Positions 46,930 to 57,022 of a stretch of DNA of 64,000 nt are shown piece by piece (the stretch's first letter is position 1; each line of letters opens with the position of its first letter). The stretch lies in NCBI GenBank assembly GCA_963667875.2, contig CAXXGC010000005.1:124001-188000 (forward strand), written 5' to 3'. A program made the position numbers and the translations under genes. The DNA comes from JAEXOD01 sp963667875 (GTDB lineage Bacteria; Bacteroidota; Ignavibacteria; Ignavibacteriales; Melioribacteraceae). The notes under the pieces were generated by a model that was given only the letters and a program-made list of their open reading frames with translations, was not told where the DNA came from and did not search any database.

Positions 46930-47508
46930 TCACATCGAGGCAAATATTGGAATTCGAATACTTAAATCAAAAGCCAAATATTGGGCTGACGGCACATAGT
47001 TGTAATAAGCCATAGCATCAAGCATAAACATAGAAACCCCAACCCCAAAATGAAATCCGAAATCGAATTTGTTTTCTGTAAAACTTCTTTTATTTGTATC
47101 AATCTTAAAATAATGGAAGTTTTGCGAATATGTTACGGAAGCTCCCATATCTAAAACGGGCATTAATAACACAATTTCCTTGGTTAACGGTTCCAAATAC
47201 AACCTAATGCCGGGATTAAAGGTATAGAGATTTGTTGATAAGGAAGAATAGTCGGAGGTTCTATAAAAATCTTGTTTCCCGGGGAAATGCTGAAATCCAA
47301 TTTTTGAATACAAGAATACCGGAAGAACATTTATATCCGTATACGAAAATCCCAGATCTATTCCAACGCCCAAATTTCTGCTGGTAGAAAAATCAGAAAC
47401 CGGGACTCTTGGACCAAGAGAAATGGCCATAAATAATCCCCTTGCTTCACTTTGAGCAAACATAAGCGAAGAACAAAACATTAAAACAGTAAAAACTTTT
47501 TTTAACAT
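46930..47508 (-). CDS. outer-membrane beta-barrel-like protein
   Basis: A 192-residue protein with a signal peptide (about 1-20, MFAQSEA). The mature part is rich in Gly and aromatic residues in alternating strands (GIDLGFSYTDINVLPVFLYS, FDFGFHFGVGVSMF), as in small eight-stranded barrels. No named family was recognised. It is encoded eight bases downstream of the SRPBCC gene and nine bases upstream of the crotonase gene. Confidence 0.65.
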   Translation of the reverse strand: MLKKVFTVLMFCSSLMFAQSEARGLFMAISLGPRVPVSDFSTSRNLGVGIDLGFSYTDINVLPVFLYSKIGFQHFPGKQDFYRTSDYSSLSTNLYTFNPGIRLYLEPLTKEIVLLMPVLDMGASVTYSQNFHYFKIDTNKRSFTENKFDFGFHFGVGVSMFMLDAMAYYNYVPSAQYLAFDLSIRIPIFASM

Positions 47509-47516
47509 ATTATTTA

Positions 47517-47966
47517 TTATTTATTTTCAAATAGTTCTTTTGTTTTTTTATGACGATATTTAAAAGTAATATTTAATATCAGCTTAAAAATTGGATAAGT
47601 GATAATTCCAAAATATCCAAACGGAGGCAGATATTCAATTCGATCAGTCATTTTAACATAGCTGCCCTGCTGCTCAAAAATATGATGATGCAGCCAATAC
47701 TTAAATACTCCCCTCATTTGCAAATCTTTAATTAAATAAGGTTCAACACATTCCGTTATTTTCACTTCCCAGTTTGTAGAAAGGCCAAATAAACTGATAA
47801 CTAAAGTAATAAATGAATCTTTTTTTAGCGGAATATGGCTTATATTTTTTACATTAACTTTTATAAATGAAGGCGTAATATGTTTTAGATTATTCGTATT
47901 TCTGTGGAAATTGAACAATTTTTTAATATTTGTTTTGATTAATATGGAACTCTCAAAAGTCTTCAT
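47517..47966 (-). CDS. SRPBCC-fold (cyclase/dehydrase-like) protein
   Basis: A 149-residue soluble protein resembling the START/Bet v 1-like SRPBCC fold. It opens KTFESSILIKTNIKKLFNFH, has a central ITPSFIKVNV segment, and a C-terminal helix with YPIFKLILNITFKYR. The family binds hydrophobic ligands; 'cyclase/dehydrase' is only a family label. It starts immediately after the truA stop, so translation is coupled. Confidence 0.7.
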   Translation of the reverse strand: MKTFESSILIKTNIKKLFNFHRNTNNLKHITPSFIKVNVKNISHIPLKKDSFITLVISLFGLSTNWEVKITECVEPYLIKDLQMRGVFKYWLHHHIFEQQGSYVKMTDRIEYLPPFGYFGIITYPIFKLILNITFKYRHKKTKELFENK

Positions 47967-48701
47967 TTAATATTTTACCTTATATAAAAATAATCCCTTT
48001 GCAGGTACAGATTCCCCTGCAAATATTCTATTTTTTAATCTGATAATTTTTTCTACACCATCAATCTCATTAGTCGCGGCACACCTTAAAATAGTTCCAA
48101 TAATAGTGCGTACCATTCCATGTAAATATCTGTCTGCTTCAATAAAAAACAAAACTTTGTTGCCGGTTTTTCGCCAGCTTATATTGTATATGTTGCAAAC
48201 TTTATTTTTTGTATCGCTGTTCCTTTTTGCAAACGAAGTAAAATCGTATTTTCCTAAACAATAATTACTTATTTCTTGCAGCGTTTTAATAGAATATTTT
48301 TCTATTGTTGGATAATAATAAGAATAATTATTATAAAACGGATCCTTTTCCGTAACAAACAAATACATGTAACTTCGTTTTTTTGCATCAAATCTTGAAT
48401 GGAAATTTTCGTCAACTTTACAAAAATTTCTAATAGCAATTTCTTTTGGCAGCAGACTATTTAACGAATATTCAAATTTTCCTAAATCTTCTATTACCTG
48501 TTCGGTTTTGAAGTTTCCAACTTGACCATACGCGTTAACTCCGGTATCCGTACGTCCAGCACCAATTAAATTTACTCTTTCTTTTAAAAGTATTTCAATC
48601 GAATCAACAATTTTACCTTGAACTGATTCAGCATTATCCTGCTGCTGCCAGCCGGCAAATTTACTTCCGTTATAACTTATTATTAATTTATAATTATTCA
48701 T
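47967..48701 (-). CDS. truA: tRNA pseudouridine(38-40) synthase
   Basis: A 244-residue pseudouridine synthase acting on positions 38-40 of tRNA anticodon stems. It has the YNGSKFAGWQQQ opening and the catalytic Asp52 in GAGRTDTGVNAYGQV. The C-terminal RYLHGMVRTIIGTIL motif is complete. It starts three bases after the stop of the giant GH13 gene in the same operon. Confidence 0.95.
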   Translation of the reverse strand: MNNYKLIISYNGSKFAGWQQQDNAESVQGKIVDSIEILLKERVNLIGAGRTDTGVNAYGQVGNFKTEQVIEDLGKFEYSLNSLLPKEIAIRNFCKVDENFHSRFDAKKRSYMYLFVTEKDPFYNNYSYYYPTIEKYSIKTLQEISNYCLGKYDFTSFAKRNSDTKNKVCNIYNISWRKTGNKVLFFIEADRYLHGMVRTIIGTILRCAATNEIDGVEKIIRLKNRIFAGESVPAKGLFLYKVKY

Positions 48702-48704
48702 AAA

Positions 48705-51700
48705 TTAATACATTAGTTCCTTTAATTCTTCAAATTTGTATTCCGATTTAACTGCTAAGTTGCTTATATAATAACGCAAATAACTTATTTTTTCCAAAAC
48801 AATTTCCATATCTATTTTTTGTTTCGGTTCCAATTCGGTTTCTTCCTTTACAGTCTCTTTTTGAACAACATCTTTCTCAATTACTTCTTCACTAATACTT
48901 TCAGCAATAAATCTGCTTTCGTAAGTAATTAACGATGCAGTAAAGAACCAATCAGCTAATTCTTCAAAATTTTCTTTGCTGTAATACCAAATACCTTCGT
49001 AATAATTTACACCCAAATATGCTTTTACAAAATCATCACTGAATAGTTTTTTAAGTAATTTATTTTTTGTCAAATGTAATACGTCTTTTCCATCAGCAAT
49101 AATTTTAATCTTTATTTTTTCAATATCTTCATCATTAAAAACAAACAATTTGCCATCATATTCTAATAATAAGTTTAATAAAGCAACCTCTTTATATATA
49201 TCAGAGGTACCTCGTCCAAGACGTTTTAAAATACTTTTTACAGGAGAATCAAACAATAATTTACTAATAAAATTATCGGATGTGATTTCACCGGCAGCCG
49301 GGAACATCTCTTTCATTGTATCAATAGACAGCCAAATTAAAAACAATAACGAATTTTCCCTATAGTTAATGCTTTTACTTAGCAAATAATTGTTTTCAAC
49401 TTTTTTATTATAAAATTTCCTATCGCCAATAACTAAATCATCAAACAAATTGTTTATTTTTTTAACTGCCAGTAATTTATTTTCAAATTTATCAAGCAGC
49501 AAATGAGTATTAACATTAAGATGCAGATGATCTTTAATTCTATTAATAAAATAATAAAATTTATTTCTTAAAAACTTTGTGTCGTCTTCCAAAATTTCGG
49601 TACTGGTATTAATATACGAATTTACAAAAATTGTTATCATTTTCTCTTCAAACATATTTTCCAAAGCTTCATGAATAGGTTCAAGATTAATAACTTTTAA
49701 TGCGTTTTCAATACTTTCAACTCCACGAGTACCAATTTTTTTGGCTAATTTTCTATATTCACCCGTAGTATCATAAACTTCCTTAAAATCAATAAAAACT
49801 TTATACTTAAATGCATCTAATTCAATTTCAAAACCATTATTAAAAAAGTCTTTCCCTTCCCTAATATATTGTAAATTAGAAATATGTTCTCTGTAAATGT
49901 AAAAACAATTTTCAGCAGTATTAATATTCAGGGCTTCAAAAATCGTTTTCGTTTTGATTGATTTATTTTCGTTGTTACCAGCCAATTTTGGCGTGCTTTT
50001 ATAAATTTTTCCGCTTGTATGTTGGAATTTATTATTATAAAAAATTACTGCTCTTTCACCATAAGCCATGTTTGTATATGCAAAAACATCTTCATTTATT
50101 AAACCCTGACCATCAAGAAAATCGTAAAACCAAAAATCGGTAACTTGACTGAACAGATATCTTTTATTCATCAACGGGAATAATTCTCTTTCGTGTCTTT
50201 CAACTAACCAGCCGTTTGGAGCTTCATTATAATAAGCTCTTTTATATTCCATTCCGTATTTTTCGGTAAATCCTTCAATTTGACCATGCCCAAACATAGG
50301 TAACCCGGGCAATGTTAAAAGCAAAGTTGAAACACCAAAATATTTGTCATCAATACCAAATTGTTTAATTGCCGTTTCTTCATCAGGATTACTCATAAAA
50401 TTAACATAGCGCTTTAATATTTCAGGTTCGAATTCCAAAGTGTTTGTTATTAAATCGCGGTATTTTTCATTTTCTTCTTTCATCAGCATATGCATAAAAG
50501 CACTATTGTAAACCCTGTGCATCCCTAAACTGCGCACAAAATAACCTTCCAAAAGCCAAAAAGCTTCAGCAAGTAATAATGTATTTGGCATTTCATTGTT
50601 TATTCTGTCAACAACTTCACGCCAAAACTCTTCAGGAAAAAGTGTATCAAATTCATCACGGGTAAGCGCATAGTCGGCTCTGGTTGGAATATCTCCCCCT
50701 TTACCCGGTTGTGGATACCATAAACGCGAAAAATGTTTTTTGGTTAATGTCATGGCTGCATCAAATCTGATGATGGAAAATCTTCTTGCAACGCTAAAAA
50801 TTTGTTGTATTACAGCTTCTCTAACATCTTTTTTTAACATATCTAATTGGGCAGTATCATTCCAGGGCATATTTGTTCCATCATTTCCATGATAAACGTA
50901 AGTTGTATCACCTGTTCTTTTATCAATACGCTGAAAAACAACAGCTGCGTCCGATTTGCTCCAATATCCATCTTCTATTCTTAATTCAATATCCGGATTA
51001 TCTGATAAATCCGCACCTGTAAATTTATAATTTGGATATGGTAAATCTTTGCGCTGTACAAAAAATTCGGGATGTTCAATTACCCATTTCGAATAAATTC
51101 CCGTATGGTTGGGAACCATATCACTTGCAAGTCTTATTCCCCTTGCCATTGCTCTTCTATTTAAATCTTCGTATGCCGCTTCACCGCCTAAATCGGCTGC
51201 AATTGTATAATCATATAACGAATATGCAGAAGAAATAGCATCACCGTTTCCCATAATATGTTTAATTTTTTGTGAAGCCGAACTTCTCTCCCAAACCCCT
51301 ATTAACCACAAACCAGTAAAATGCCAGTTTGCTAATGTATCAAGTTCTGCATCGGGCACTTCATCTAATCTGGAAATTTTTCGGTGATATTTTTTTGAAA
51401 GTTGATCGAGCCATACGTATGTATTTTTTGCCAATATAACTATTTGCGGCATCCAATCTAAATCGGATGTAAATTTTTCCGGTTCTTCATAATCTGTTTT
51501 ACTTTCTTTGCTGTAATTATATAACGATTTACCGATAAACACTTCTTCATTTTGTACAAAGTTATCACCAAGTTTATAATGAGGAACTACTGTTGGTGTT
51601 CCAGCCCCGCCGCCGCCAAAATGAGATTGAGTTACAATTATTTCTTCTCTAACTAAATCGCGCGTAAGTAATATTCTATTCGAAAAGTTTTCTTCAATAA

Positions 51701-52433
51701 TAACAGACCATTTTTCTTTTATATACTCTAATTGAGCTTCAACACTGTTTGGATTCATCAAAATTGGAGTTTTTAGCAAGGTAAAAACATCTTGATTTTC
51801 AGGACCAAATCTTTTTTCGGCAAGGAAAAAACTATTAAGCTGATCAATTATTAATTTATATTCTTTTTGATTTTCGAAATATTTCTCATCAAATAATTCA
51901 ATGATGTTTTTATTTGCCGGATTAAAATTAGCTAAATAAACTAAAATCAACTCTTCAATTGCACACTCAATATTAGGCTTATTGCCATTATATGAATTTA
52001 AATAATCAAAAATACTTTCTTTTCCGCGATAAACTTCCTTAGGAGGGAAAATTGCTACAAATTCAAACAAAAACTTTCTAAAACTATCTTCACCAAGTTT
52101 AGCGTTTAAATGTTCAACAGCTCTATTAAAAACACCGGGATTTTCTTTTTCCTCATATTCGCGTAATAAGAAATGGAATATTTCATCTAATAATCCGGTT
52201 GAATATATTTGACTTACTTTAACTTTGTTATCATTGGATCTTTGTTCGTTTAACTTTTGCGTAAATTTACGTACAGCAACATTGTTTGCAAAAACAACAT
52301 TACCTGTTATTGAAAATATTTCTTCATCAAAATTATATTTTTGTCTGCTTTCCTTGGAAACATGGAATTCAAAAGTAGATTTTTTATCTAAATTAGTACT
52401 TTTTTCTAACGATTTATCTGATGAATAGCTCAT
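48705..52433 (-). CDS. very large GH13 alpha-amylase family protein
   Basis: About 1242 residues. A ~300-residue N-terminal region is unrecognised. The GH13 barrel, about residues 330-800, has motif I DMVPNHTG, nucleophile Asp558 (IIRFDAAM) and acid/base Glu623 (LLLAEAFW). The third conserved block reads SNPDEE (Asp684), where almost all GH13 enzymes have NHD. The C-terminal ~400 residues are helical, charged and unrecognised. No signal peptide, so a cytoplasmic glycan enzyme is likely; specificity unknown. I chose ATG 52433 with GGAG at nine bases; a TTG at 52448 overlaps that site. First gene of the six-gene operon. Confidence 0.85.
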   Translation of the reverse strand: MSYSSDKSLEKSTNLDKKSTFEFHVSKESRQKYNFDEEIFSITGNVVFANNVAVRKFTQKLNEQRSNDNKVKVSQIYSTGLLDEIFHFLLREYEEKENPGVFNRAVEHLNAKLGEDSFRKFLFEFVAIFPPKEVYRGKESIFDYLNSYNGNKPNIECAIEELILVYLANFNPANKNIIELFDEKYFENQKEYKLIIDQLNSFFLAEKRFGPENQDVFTLLKTPILMNPNSVEAQLEYIKEKWSVIIEENFSNRILLTRDLVREEIIVTQSHFGGGGAGTPTVVPHYKLGDNFVQNEEVFIGKSLYNYSKESKTDYEEPEKFTSDLDWMPQIVILAKNTYVWLDQLSKKYHRKISRLDEVPDAELDTLANWHFTGLWLIGVWERSSASQKIKHIMGNGDAISSAYSLYDYTIAADLGGEAAYEDLNRRAMARGIRLASDMVPNHTGIYSKWVIEHPEFFVQRKDLPYPNYKFTGADLSDNPDIELRIEDGYWSKSDAAVVFQRIDKRTGDTTYVYHGNDGTNMPWNDTAQLDMLKKDVREAVIQQIFSVARRFSIIRFDAAMTLTKKHFSRLWYPQPGKGGDIPTRADYALTRDEFDTLFPEEFWREVVDRINNEMPNTLLLAEAFWLLEGYFVRSLGMHRVYNSAFMHMLMKEENEKYRDLITNTLEFEPEILKRYVNFMSNPDEETAIKQFGIDDKYFGVSTLLLTLPGLPMFGHGQIEGFTEKYGMEYKRAYYNEAPNGWLVERHERELFPLMNKRYLFSQVTDFWFYDFLDGQGLINEDVFAYTNMAYGERAVIFYNNKFQHTSGKIYKSTPKLAGNNENKSIKTKTIFEALNINTAENCFYIYREHISNLQYIREGKDFFNNGFEIELDAFKYKVFIDFKEVYDTTGEYRKLAKKIGTRGVESIENALKVINLEPIHEALENMFEEKMITIFVNSYINTSTEILEDDTKFLRNKFYYFINRIKDHLHLNVNTHLLLDKFENKLLAVKKINNLFDDLVIGDRKFYNKKVENNYLLSKSINYRENSLLFLIWLSIDTMKEMFPAAGEITSDNFISKLLFDSPVKSILKRLGRGTSDIYKEVALLNLLLEYDGKLFVFNDEDIEKIKIKIIADGKDVLHLTKNKLLKKLFSDDFVKAYLGVNYYEGIWYYSKENFEELADWFFTASLITYESRFIAESISEEVIEKDVVQKETVKEETELEPKQKIDMEIVLEKISYLRYYISNLAVKSEYKFEELKELMY

Positions 52434-52736
52434 TACGATAATCTCCAATTTACAAAATTATTTTTTATCAACCTGTAAATATAAGTAAATGTTTTGATTA
52501 ATGTTTCATATAATTATTATTGAATAATTGTACCCCATTTGCTTTTTAACATCCATTTTTATAAAAAAACAACCTTTTATATATCAAAAATCAGACAAAA
52601 ATTGCCTGTTAGTTAAATGAATATATTTTCCAACTTTTTATTTATTTTTTTATTAAATTAAATATTCGTTTTGCATATTTTATTCTGAATAATTATGCAC
52701 TTTAAAAATTTTATGCTTAAATAATATAGATTTTTT

Positions 52737-55346
52737 ATGTCTGCAACACCTTTAATGAGCCAGTACCATAAAATAAAACTGGAACATCCTGATACGATAT
52801 TGTTGTTTAGAGTCGGAGATTTTTTTGAAACCTTTGATGAAGATGCAATTACCGCTTCAAAAGTGCTTGGAATAACATTAACCAAACGTGCTAACGGACA
52901 AGCTGAAAATGTACCTTTAGCCGGATTCCCTCACCATGCAATTGATACTTACCTACCTAAGCTTGTTAAGGCCGGGTTTCGTGTTGCTGTTTGCGAACAG
53001 ATGGAAAATCCTAAATTTGCAAAGGGTATTGTTAAACGTGAGGTTGTTGAAGTAGTTACTCCGGGTGTTACATTATCCGATAAATTATTGGATCATAAAA
53101 ATAACAATTATTTAGCAGCAATATACATTTTAAGCGAAACAGTGGGTATAGCATTTTCGGATGTTTCCACCGGTGAGTTTTTTACTTACGAAGTTCCGCA
53201 GCACGAACTTGCCCAGCAAATAGGGTTAATAAATCCGGCTGAAATAATAATCTCAAAAAAACAAAAGAGCATTATTGATCCAATTGTAAGTAAAATTGGC
53301 GGAGTAGTACGAATTACAAAACAAGATGATTGGATTTTTACTATAGATTTTACTCAAGAGCTTTTGTTAAATCATTTTGGGACTAAAACTTTAAAGGGTT
53401 TTGGAATTGAAAATTTAGAAACAGGAATTATTGCAGCCGGTGCAGTTCTTAATTATCTAAAAGAAACACAACGATCAACATTATCACATATCACCAAAAT
53501 TGCAAAATATAATCCTTCCGATTTTATGATGTTGGATTTTTCCACAAAAAGAAATCTTGAAATTACATATACAATGCAGAACGGGAGTAGAGAAGGTTCC
53601 TTGTTTGGAATTTTGGATAAAACCGAAACACCAATGGGTGCCCGACTTTTAAAGAAATGGATTTCTGCTCCACTTAAAAGATTAGATATTATATTAAACC
53701 GTCAAGAAGCTGTTAACGAACTTTTTAACAGCAAAATTTTGCGCAAAAACTTGCGGAACGAAATTAAAGAGATTGGTGATTTAGAGCGACTTATTACCAA
53801 AGTTTGTACAAATCGTATCAATCCGCGCGAATTAGTTGCCTTAAAACAATCACTTAAAAAAATTCCCTTAGTTAAACAATTACTGGATATCAGTAAAGCT
53901 TCTTCATTATCTGTTATTAAAGAAAAACTTAATACAGTTGATGCTGTAGTAGAAAAAATTGAACTTGGAATTTCCGATAATCCATCAGCATCTTTAAATG
54001 ATGGAGGTATTATAAGAGAAGGTTCTAATGCCGAACTTGATGAATTGCGCAATCTTCAATATAACGCCAAAGACTGGATTGCAAATTTTCAAAAAATGGA
54101 ACGTGAACGAACCGGAATTTCTTCCTTAAAAGTACATTTTAATAAGGTGTTTGGCTATTATATTGAAATCAGTAATGCCAATAAAGATAAAGTACCGGAA
54201 AACTATTTACGCAAGCAGACTTTAGTTAACGGTGAAAGATATATAACTCCTGAATTAAAAAATTACGAAGATAAAATTCTTAACGCGGAAGAAAAAATTT
54301 CTGTTCTGGAATATTCTTTATATAATGAAATTAGGGCTTATGTAGCAAATTTTTCCGTACAAATTCAGGAAAACGCCCAATTTATTGCAATGTTGGACTG
54401 TTATATTTCGTTATCGGATTGTGCAGAAGCATATAACTATACAATGCCAATAGTTAACAACCAAGATACTATTGAAATCTTAGAGGGACGACATCCTGTT
54501 GTTGAACGGGTACTTCCTCCCGGTGAAAAATTTGCGCCTAATGATTGTTTTTTGGATAATAAAAATAATCAAATAATAATTTTAACCGGGCCAAACATGG
54601 CCGGAAAATCCGTTTTTTTACGGCAGATCGGTTTAATTGTTTTGTTAGCACAAATTGGTTCTTTTGTTCCCGCAAAAAAAGCTACAATTGGGCTGGTTGA
54701 CAGAATTTATACACGTGTTGGTGCAAGTGATAATATTTCGGCAGGTGAAAGTACATTTTTGGTGGAAATGCAGGAAGCAGCGAATATATTAAATCATGCT
54801 ACAAATAAAAGCCTTATTTTATTGGATGAAATTGGCCGCGGCACTTCAACATTCGATGGACTTTCGATAGCATGGTCAATTACCGAATATTTGCACGAAA
54901 CTCCGCATATTGCAGCAAAAACCTTATTTGCCACTCATTACCACGAACTGAATGAAATGGCAACATTATTTCCGCGTATTCAAAATTTCAAAGTGGAAGT
55001 TAGAGAATATGGAAACAAGGTTATCTTTTTACATAAAGTTACTGCCGGAGGTGCTGATCATAGTTATGGTATTCAGGTTGCTCACATGGCAGGACTTCCA
55101 ATTGTTGTAACATCACGTGCAAAAGAAATATTAAACAATTTGGAAAGCAAAGAGCTTACTCCGGTTGAAATAAAAAAAGCCAAATTAAGCAAACTTAAAG
55201 AAAACAATGATTATTATTACTCGTTATTTGAATTATGTGATGATGAATTAAGAGATGAGATTTCTAAAATTCCTATTAACAATATGACTCCTATTGAAGC
55301 ATTAAATAAATTAAATGAACTCAAAAAAAAGTTCGATAAGGAGTAG
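52737..55346 (+). CDS. mutS: DNA mismatch repair protein MutS
   Basis: An 869-residue MutS1. The mismatch-reading motif FFETF lies in DTILLFRVGDFFETFDEDA near residue 30. The connector, lever and clamp domains are in place. The ATPase has GPNMAGKS, DEIGRGTSTFDGLS and a TH...HYHELN helix. Full length, so MutL-dependent repair is expected. Divergent from the GH13 operon across 303 bases. A DUF1684 lipoprotein gene follows after four bases. Confidence 0.97.
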   Translation: MSATPLMSQYHKIKLEHPDTILLFRVGDFFETFDEDAITASKVLGITLTKRANGQAENVPLAGFPHHAIDTYLPKLVKAGFRVAVCEQMENPKFAKGIVKREVVEVVTPGVTLSDKLLDHKNNNYLAAIYILSETVGIAFSDVSTGEFFTYEVPQHELAQQIGLINPAEIIISKKQKSIIDPIVSKIGGVVRITKQDDWIFTIDFTQELLLNHFGTKTLKGFGIENLETGIIAAGAVLNYLKETQRSTLSHITKIAKYNPSDFMMLDFSTKRNLEITYTMQNGSREGSLFGILDKTETPMGARLLKKWISAPLKRLDIILNRQEAVNELFNSKILRKNLRNEIKEIGDLERLITKVCTNRINPRELVALKQSLKKIPLVKQLLDISKASSLSVIKEKLNTVDAVVEKIELGISDNPSASLNDGGIIREGSNAELDELRNLQYNAKDWIANFQKMERERTGISSLKVHFNKVFGYYIEISNANKDKVPENYLRKQTLVNGERYITPELKNYEDKILNAEEKISVLEYSLYNEIRAYVANFSVQIQENAQFIAMLDCYISLSDCAEAYNYTMPIVNNQDTIEILEGRHPVVERVLPPGEKFAPNDCFLDNKNNQIIILTGPNMAGKSVFLRQIGLIVLLAQIGSFVPAKKATIGLVDRIYTRVGASDNISAGESTFLVEMQEAANILNHATNKSLILLDEIGRGTSTFDGLSIAWSITEYLHETPHIAAKTLFATHYHELNEMATLFPRIQNFKVEVREYGNKVIFLHKVTAGGADHSYGIQVAHMAGLPIVVTSRAKEILNNLESKELTPVEIKKAKLSKLKENNDYYYSLFELCDDELRDEISKIPINNMTPIEALNKLNELKKKFDKE

Positions 55347-55350
55347 GCTA

Positions 55351-55986
55351 ATGTTTGATAAGTTTGAAAATTTTATCTTAATTTTTTTAATATTTTGTTT
55401 GATATTCTCTGTCGGTTGTTCCGATAATTTCACCCCCGAGCAAAAAAGATATATTAAACAAATAGAAGATTATCGTATTGATAGAGATAAATTTATTGAA
55501 ACTGATCAAATGTCAGCTTTTAATTATGCCCCGACTGCAGGTTTTGCAAAATTTCATCCGCTTAATTATTTTGATGTCAATTTTTCTTTTATTTTTACAA
55601 GTAAATTTTATCAATATCCTGTTAAAGATACTGTTCAAATCAGCAAATCAAGAGGACGTACAGCCAAATTTATTCGTATCGGTTTTATTTTATTTAGATA
55701 TAAAAATAAGGAATATAAATTAAATATTTATAAAATGACAGATCCGAATAATACCGAATTTTATCTTGGATTTAAAGATAAAACTAATAACAAATCGACT
55801 TATAAGTACGGCAGATATCTTAATTTTCCATTTGAAGATGATCCTAATTTTTTATATACAATAGACTTTAATCTTGCATTTAACCCGGACTGCGCATATA
55901 ATCCCCAAAAATCAAGTTATCTTCCAACAATAGATAATTATCTTGATATTGAGATTACAGCAGGTGAAAAAAATTTTAATAATTAA
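55351..55986 (+). CDS. DUF1684 lipoprotein
   Basis: About 211 residues. A lipoprotein-type signal ends at Cys23 (IFSVGCSDN). The rest matches DUF1684: TYKYGRYL, then IDFNLAFNPDCAYNP, LPTIDNYLDIEI and TAGEK at the C-terminus. The second cysteine that usually follows CAYNP is replaced by Ser. The function of the family is not known. I chose ATG 55351, with AAGGAG in the end of mutS upstream. It is followed after 11 bases by the DAHP synthase gene. Confidence 0.8.
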   Translation: MFDKFENFILIFLIFCLIFSVGCSDNFTPEQKRYIKQIEDYRIDRDKFIETDQMSAFNYAPTAGFAKFHPLNYFDVNFSFIFTSKFYQYPVKDTVQISKSRGRTAKFIRIGFILFRYKNKEYKLNIYKMTDPNNTEFYLGFKDKTNNKSTYKYGRYLNFPFEDDPNFLYTIDFNLAFNPDCAYNPQKSSYLPTIDNYLDIEITAGEKNFNN

Positions 55987-55997
55987 GGAGCAGTAAA

Positions 55998-57011
55998 GTG
56001 GTAGTAATATTAGAAAACAACGTAACTGACGAACAGACCAGTTTTATTATAGAAAAACTAAAGGGTTATGGATTTGATATTCATGCTTCAAAAGGAATTC
56101 AAAGAACAATTTTAGGTGCTATAGGGGTAAAACCCGATTTTGACATTAGAAAAGTAAAAATTTTAGACGGTGTTTCGGATGTATATCGTATTACTGAACC
56201 TTATAAACTAGCCGGACGAGGTTTTAAAGATGAAAACACTATTATTACAATAAAAGATGTAGAAATTGGCGGTAATAAAATTGTTATGATGGCAGGCCCG
56301 TGTGCTGTTGAAAACAGAGATCAAATATTCAGATTAGCGGAAGTTGTTGCAAAATCCGGTGCTAAAATATTTCGCGGCGGTGCATTTAAACCCCGCTCTT
56401 CTCCTTATGCTTTTCAAGGTCTGGGTGAAGAAGGTTTAATTTTATTGCGTGAAGCTGCCGATGCTTTTGATTTGCTTGTAATTACGGAAGTTATGAACTC
56501 AAACCAAATTGATCTTATTGCAGGTTATACTGATATTTTTCAGGTGGGAGCAAGAAATATGCAAAATTTTGATTTGCTAAAAGACCTTGGAAAAACTGAG
56601 GTTCCCGTAATGCTTAAACGCGGTTTGAGTGCCACCATTGAAGAGTGGTTGATGTCGGCCGAATATATATTGGCACAGGGAAATAAAAAAGTATGTTTAT
56701 GCGAAAGAGGAATTAGGACATTTGAAAAGTATACTCGAAATACATTCGATATTTCCGCAATTCCGGTTGTTCATAAAAAAAGTCATTTACCTATCATTGC
56801 CGATCCATCCCATGCAACAGGACTACGCGCCCAAGTGCCTCCAATGGCCCGAGCAGCAGTTGCAGCAGGCGCGGACGGTTTAATGATTGAAATACACCAC
56901 GATCCTGATAACGCATTTTCCGATGGTCCACAGGCTCTTATTCCTTCTGTTTATTTAAGTTTGATGGACGAACTAAGAACAATTGCCCATGCAATAGGCA
57001 GAGAATTTTAA
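55998..57011 (+). CDS. aroF: 3-deoxy-7-phosphoheptulonate (DAHP) synthase, type I-beta with regulatory domain
   Basis: A 337-residue enzyme for the first step of the shikimate pathway, phosphoenolpyruvate plus erythrose-4-phosphate. Residues 1-66 form a ferredoxin-like regulatory domain, as in Thermotoga-type enzymes that are inhibited by tyrosine or phenylalanine. The barrel has MMAGPCAVE (metal ligand Cys102), GGAFKPRSSPYAFQG and IADPSHATG. The start is GTG 55998, with AAGGAG seven bases upstream. It is followed after 11 bases by prephenate dehydrogenase, consistent with tyrosine control of the pair. Confidence 0.93.
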   Translation: MVVILENNVTDEQTSFIIEKLKGYGFDIHASKGIQRTILGAIGVKPDFDIRKVKILDGVSDVYRITEPYKLAGRGFKDENTIITIKDVEIGGNKIVMMAGPCAVENRDQIFRLAEVVAKSGAKIFRGGAFKPRSSPYAFQGLGEEGLILLREAADAFDLLVITEVMNSNQIDLIAGYTDIFQVGARNMQNFDLLKDLGKTEVPVMLKRGLSATIEEWLMSAEYILAQGNKKVCLCERGIRTFEKYTRNTFDISAIPVVHKKSHLPIIADPSHATGLRAQVPPMARAAVAAGADGLMIEIHHDPDNAFSDGPQALIPSVYLSLMDELRTIAHAIGREF

Positions 57012-57022
57012 CAGGTCTTAAA

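Noticed and set aside
46217..46999. 260-residue plus-strand frame over the crotonase gene
   Set aside because: It is the complement of the crotonase gene, which has intact catalytic residues; the antisense product has no family features.
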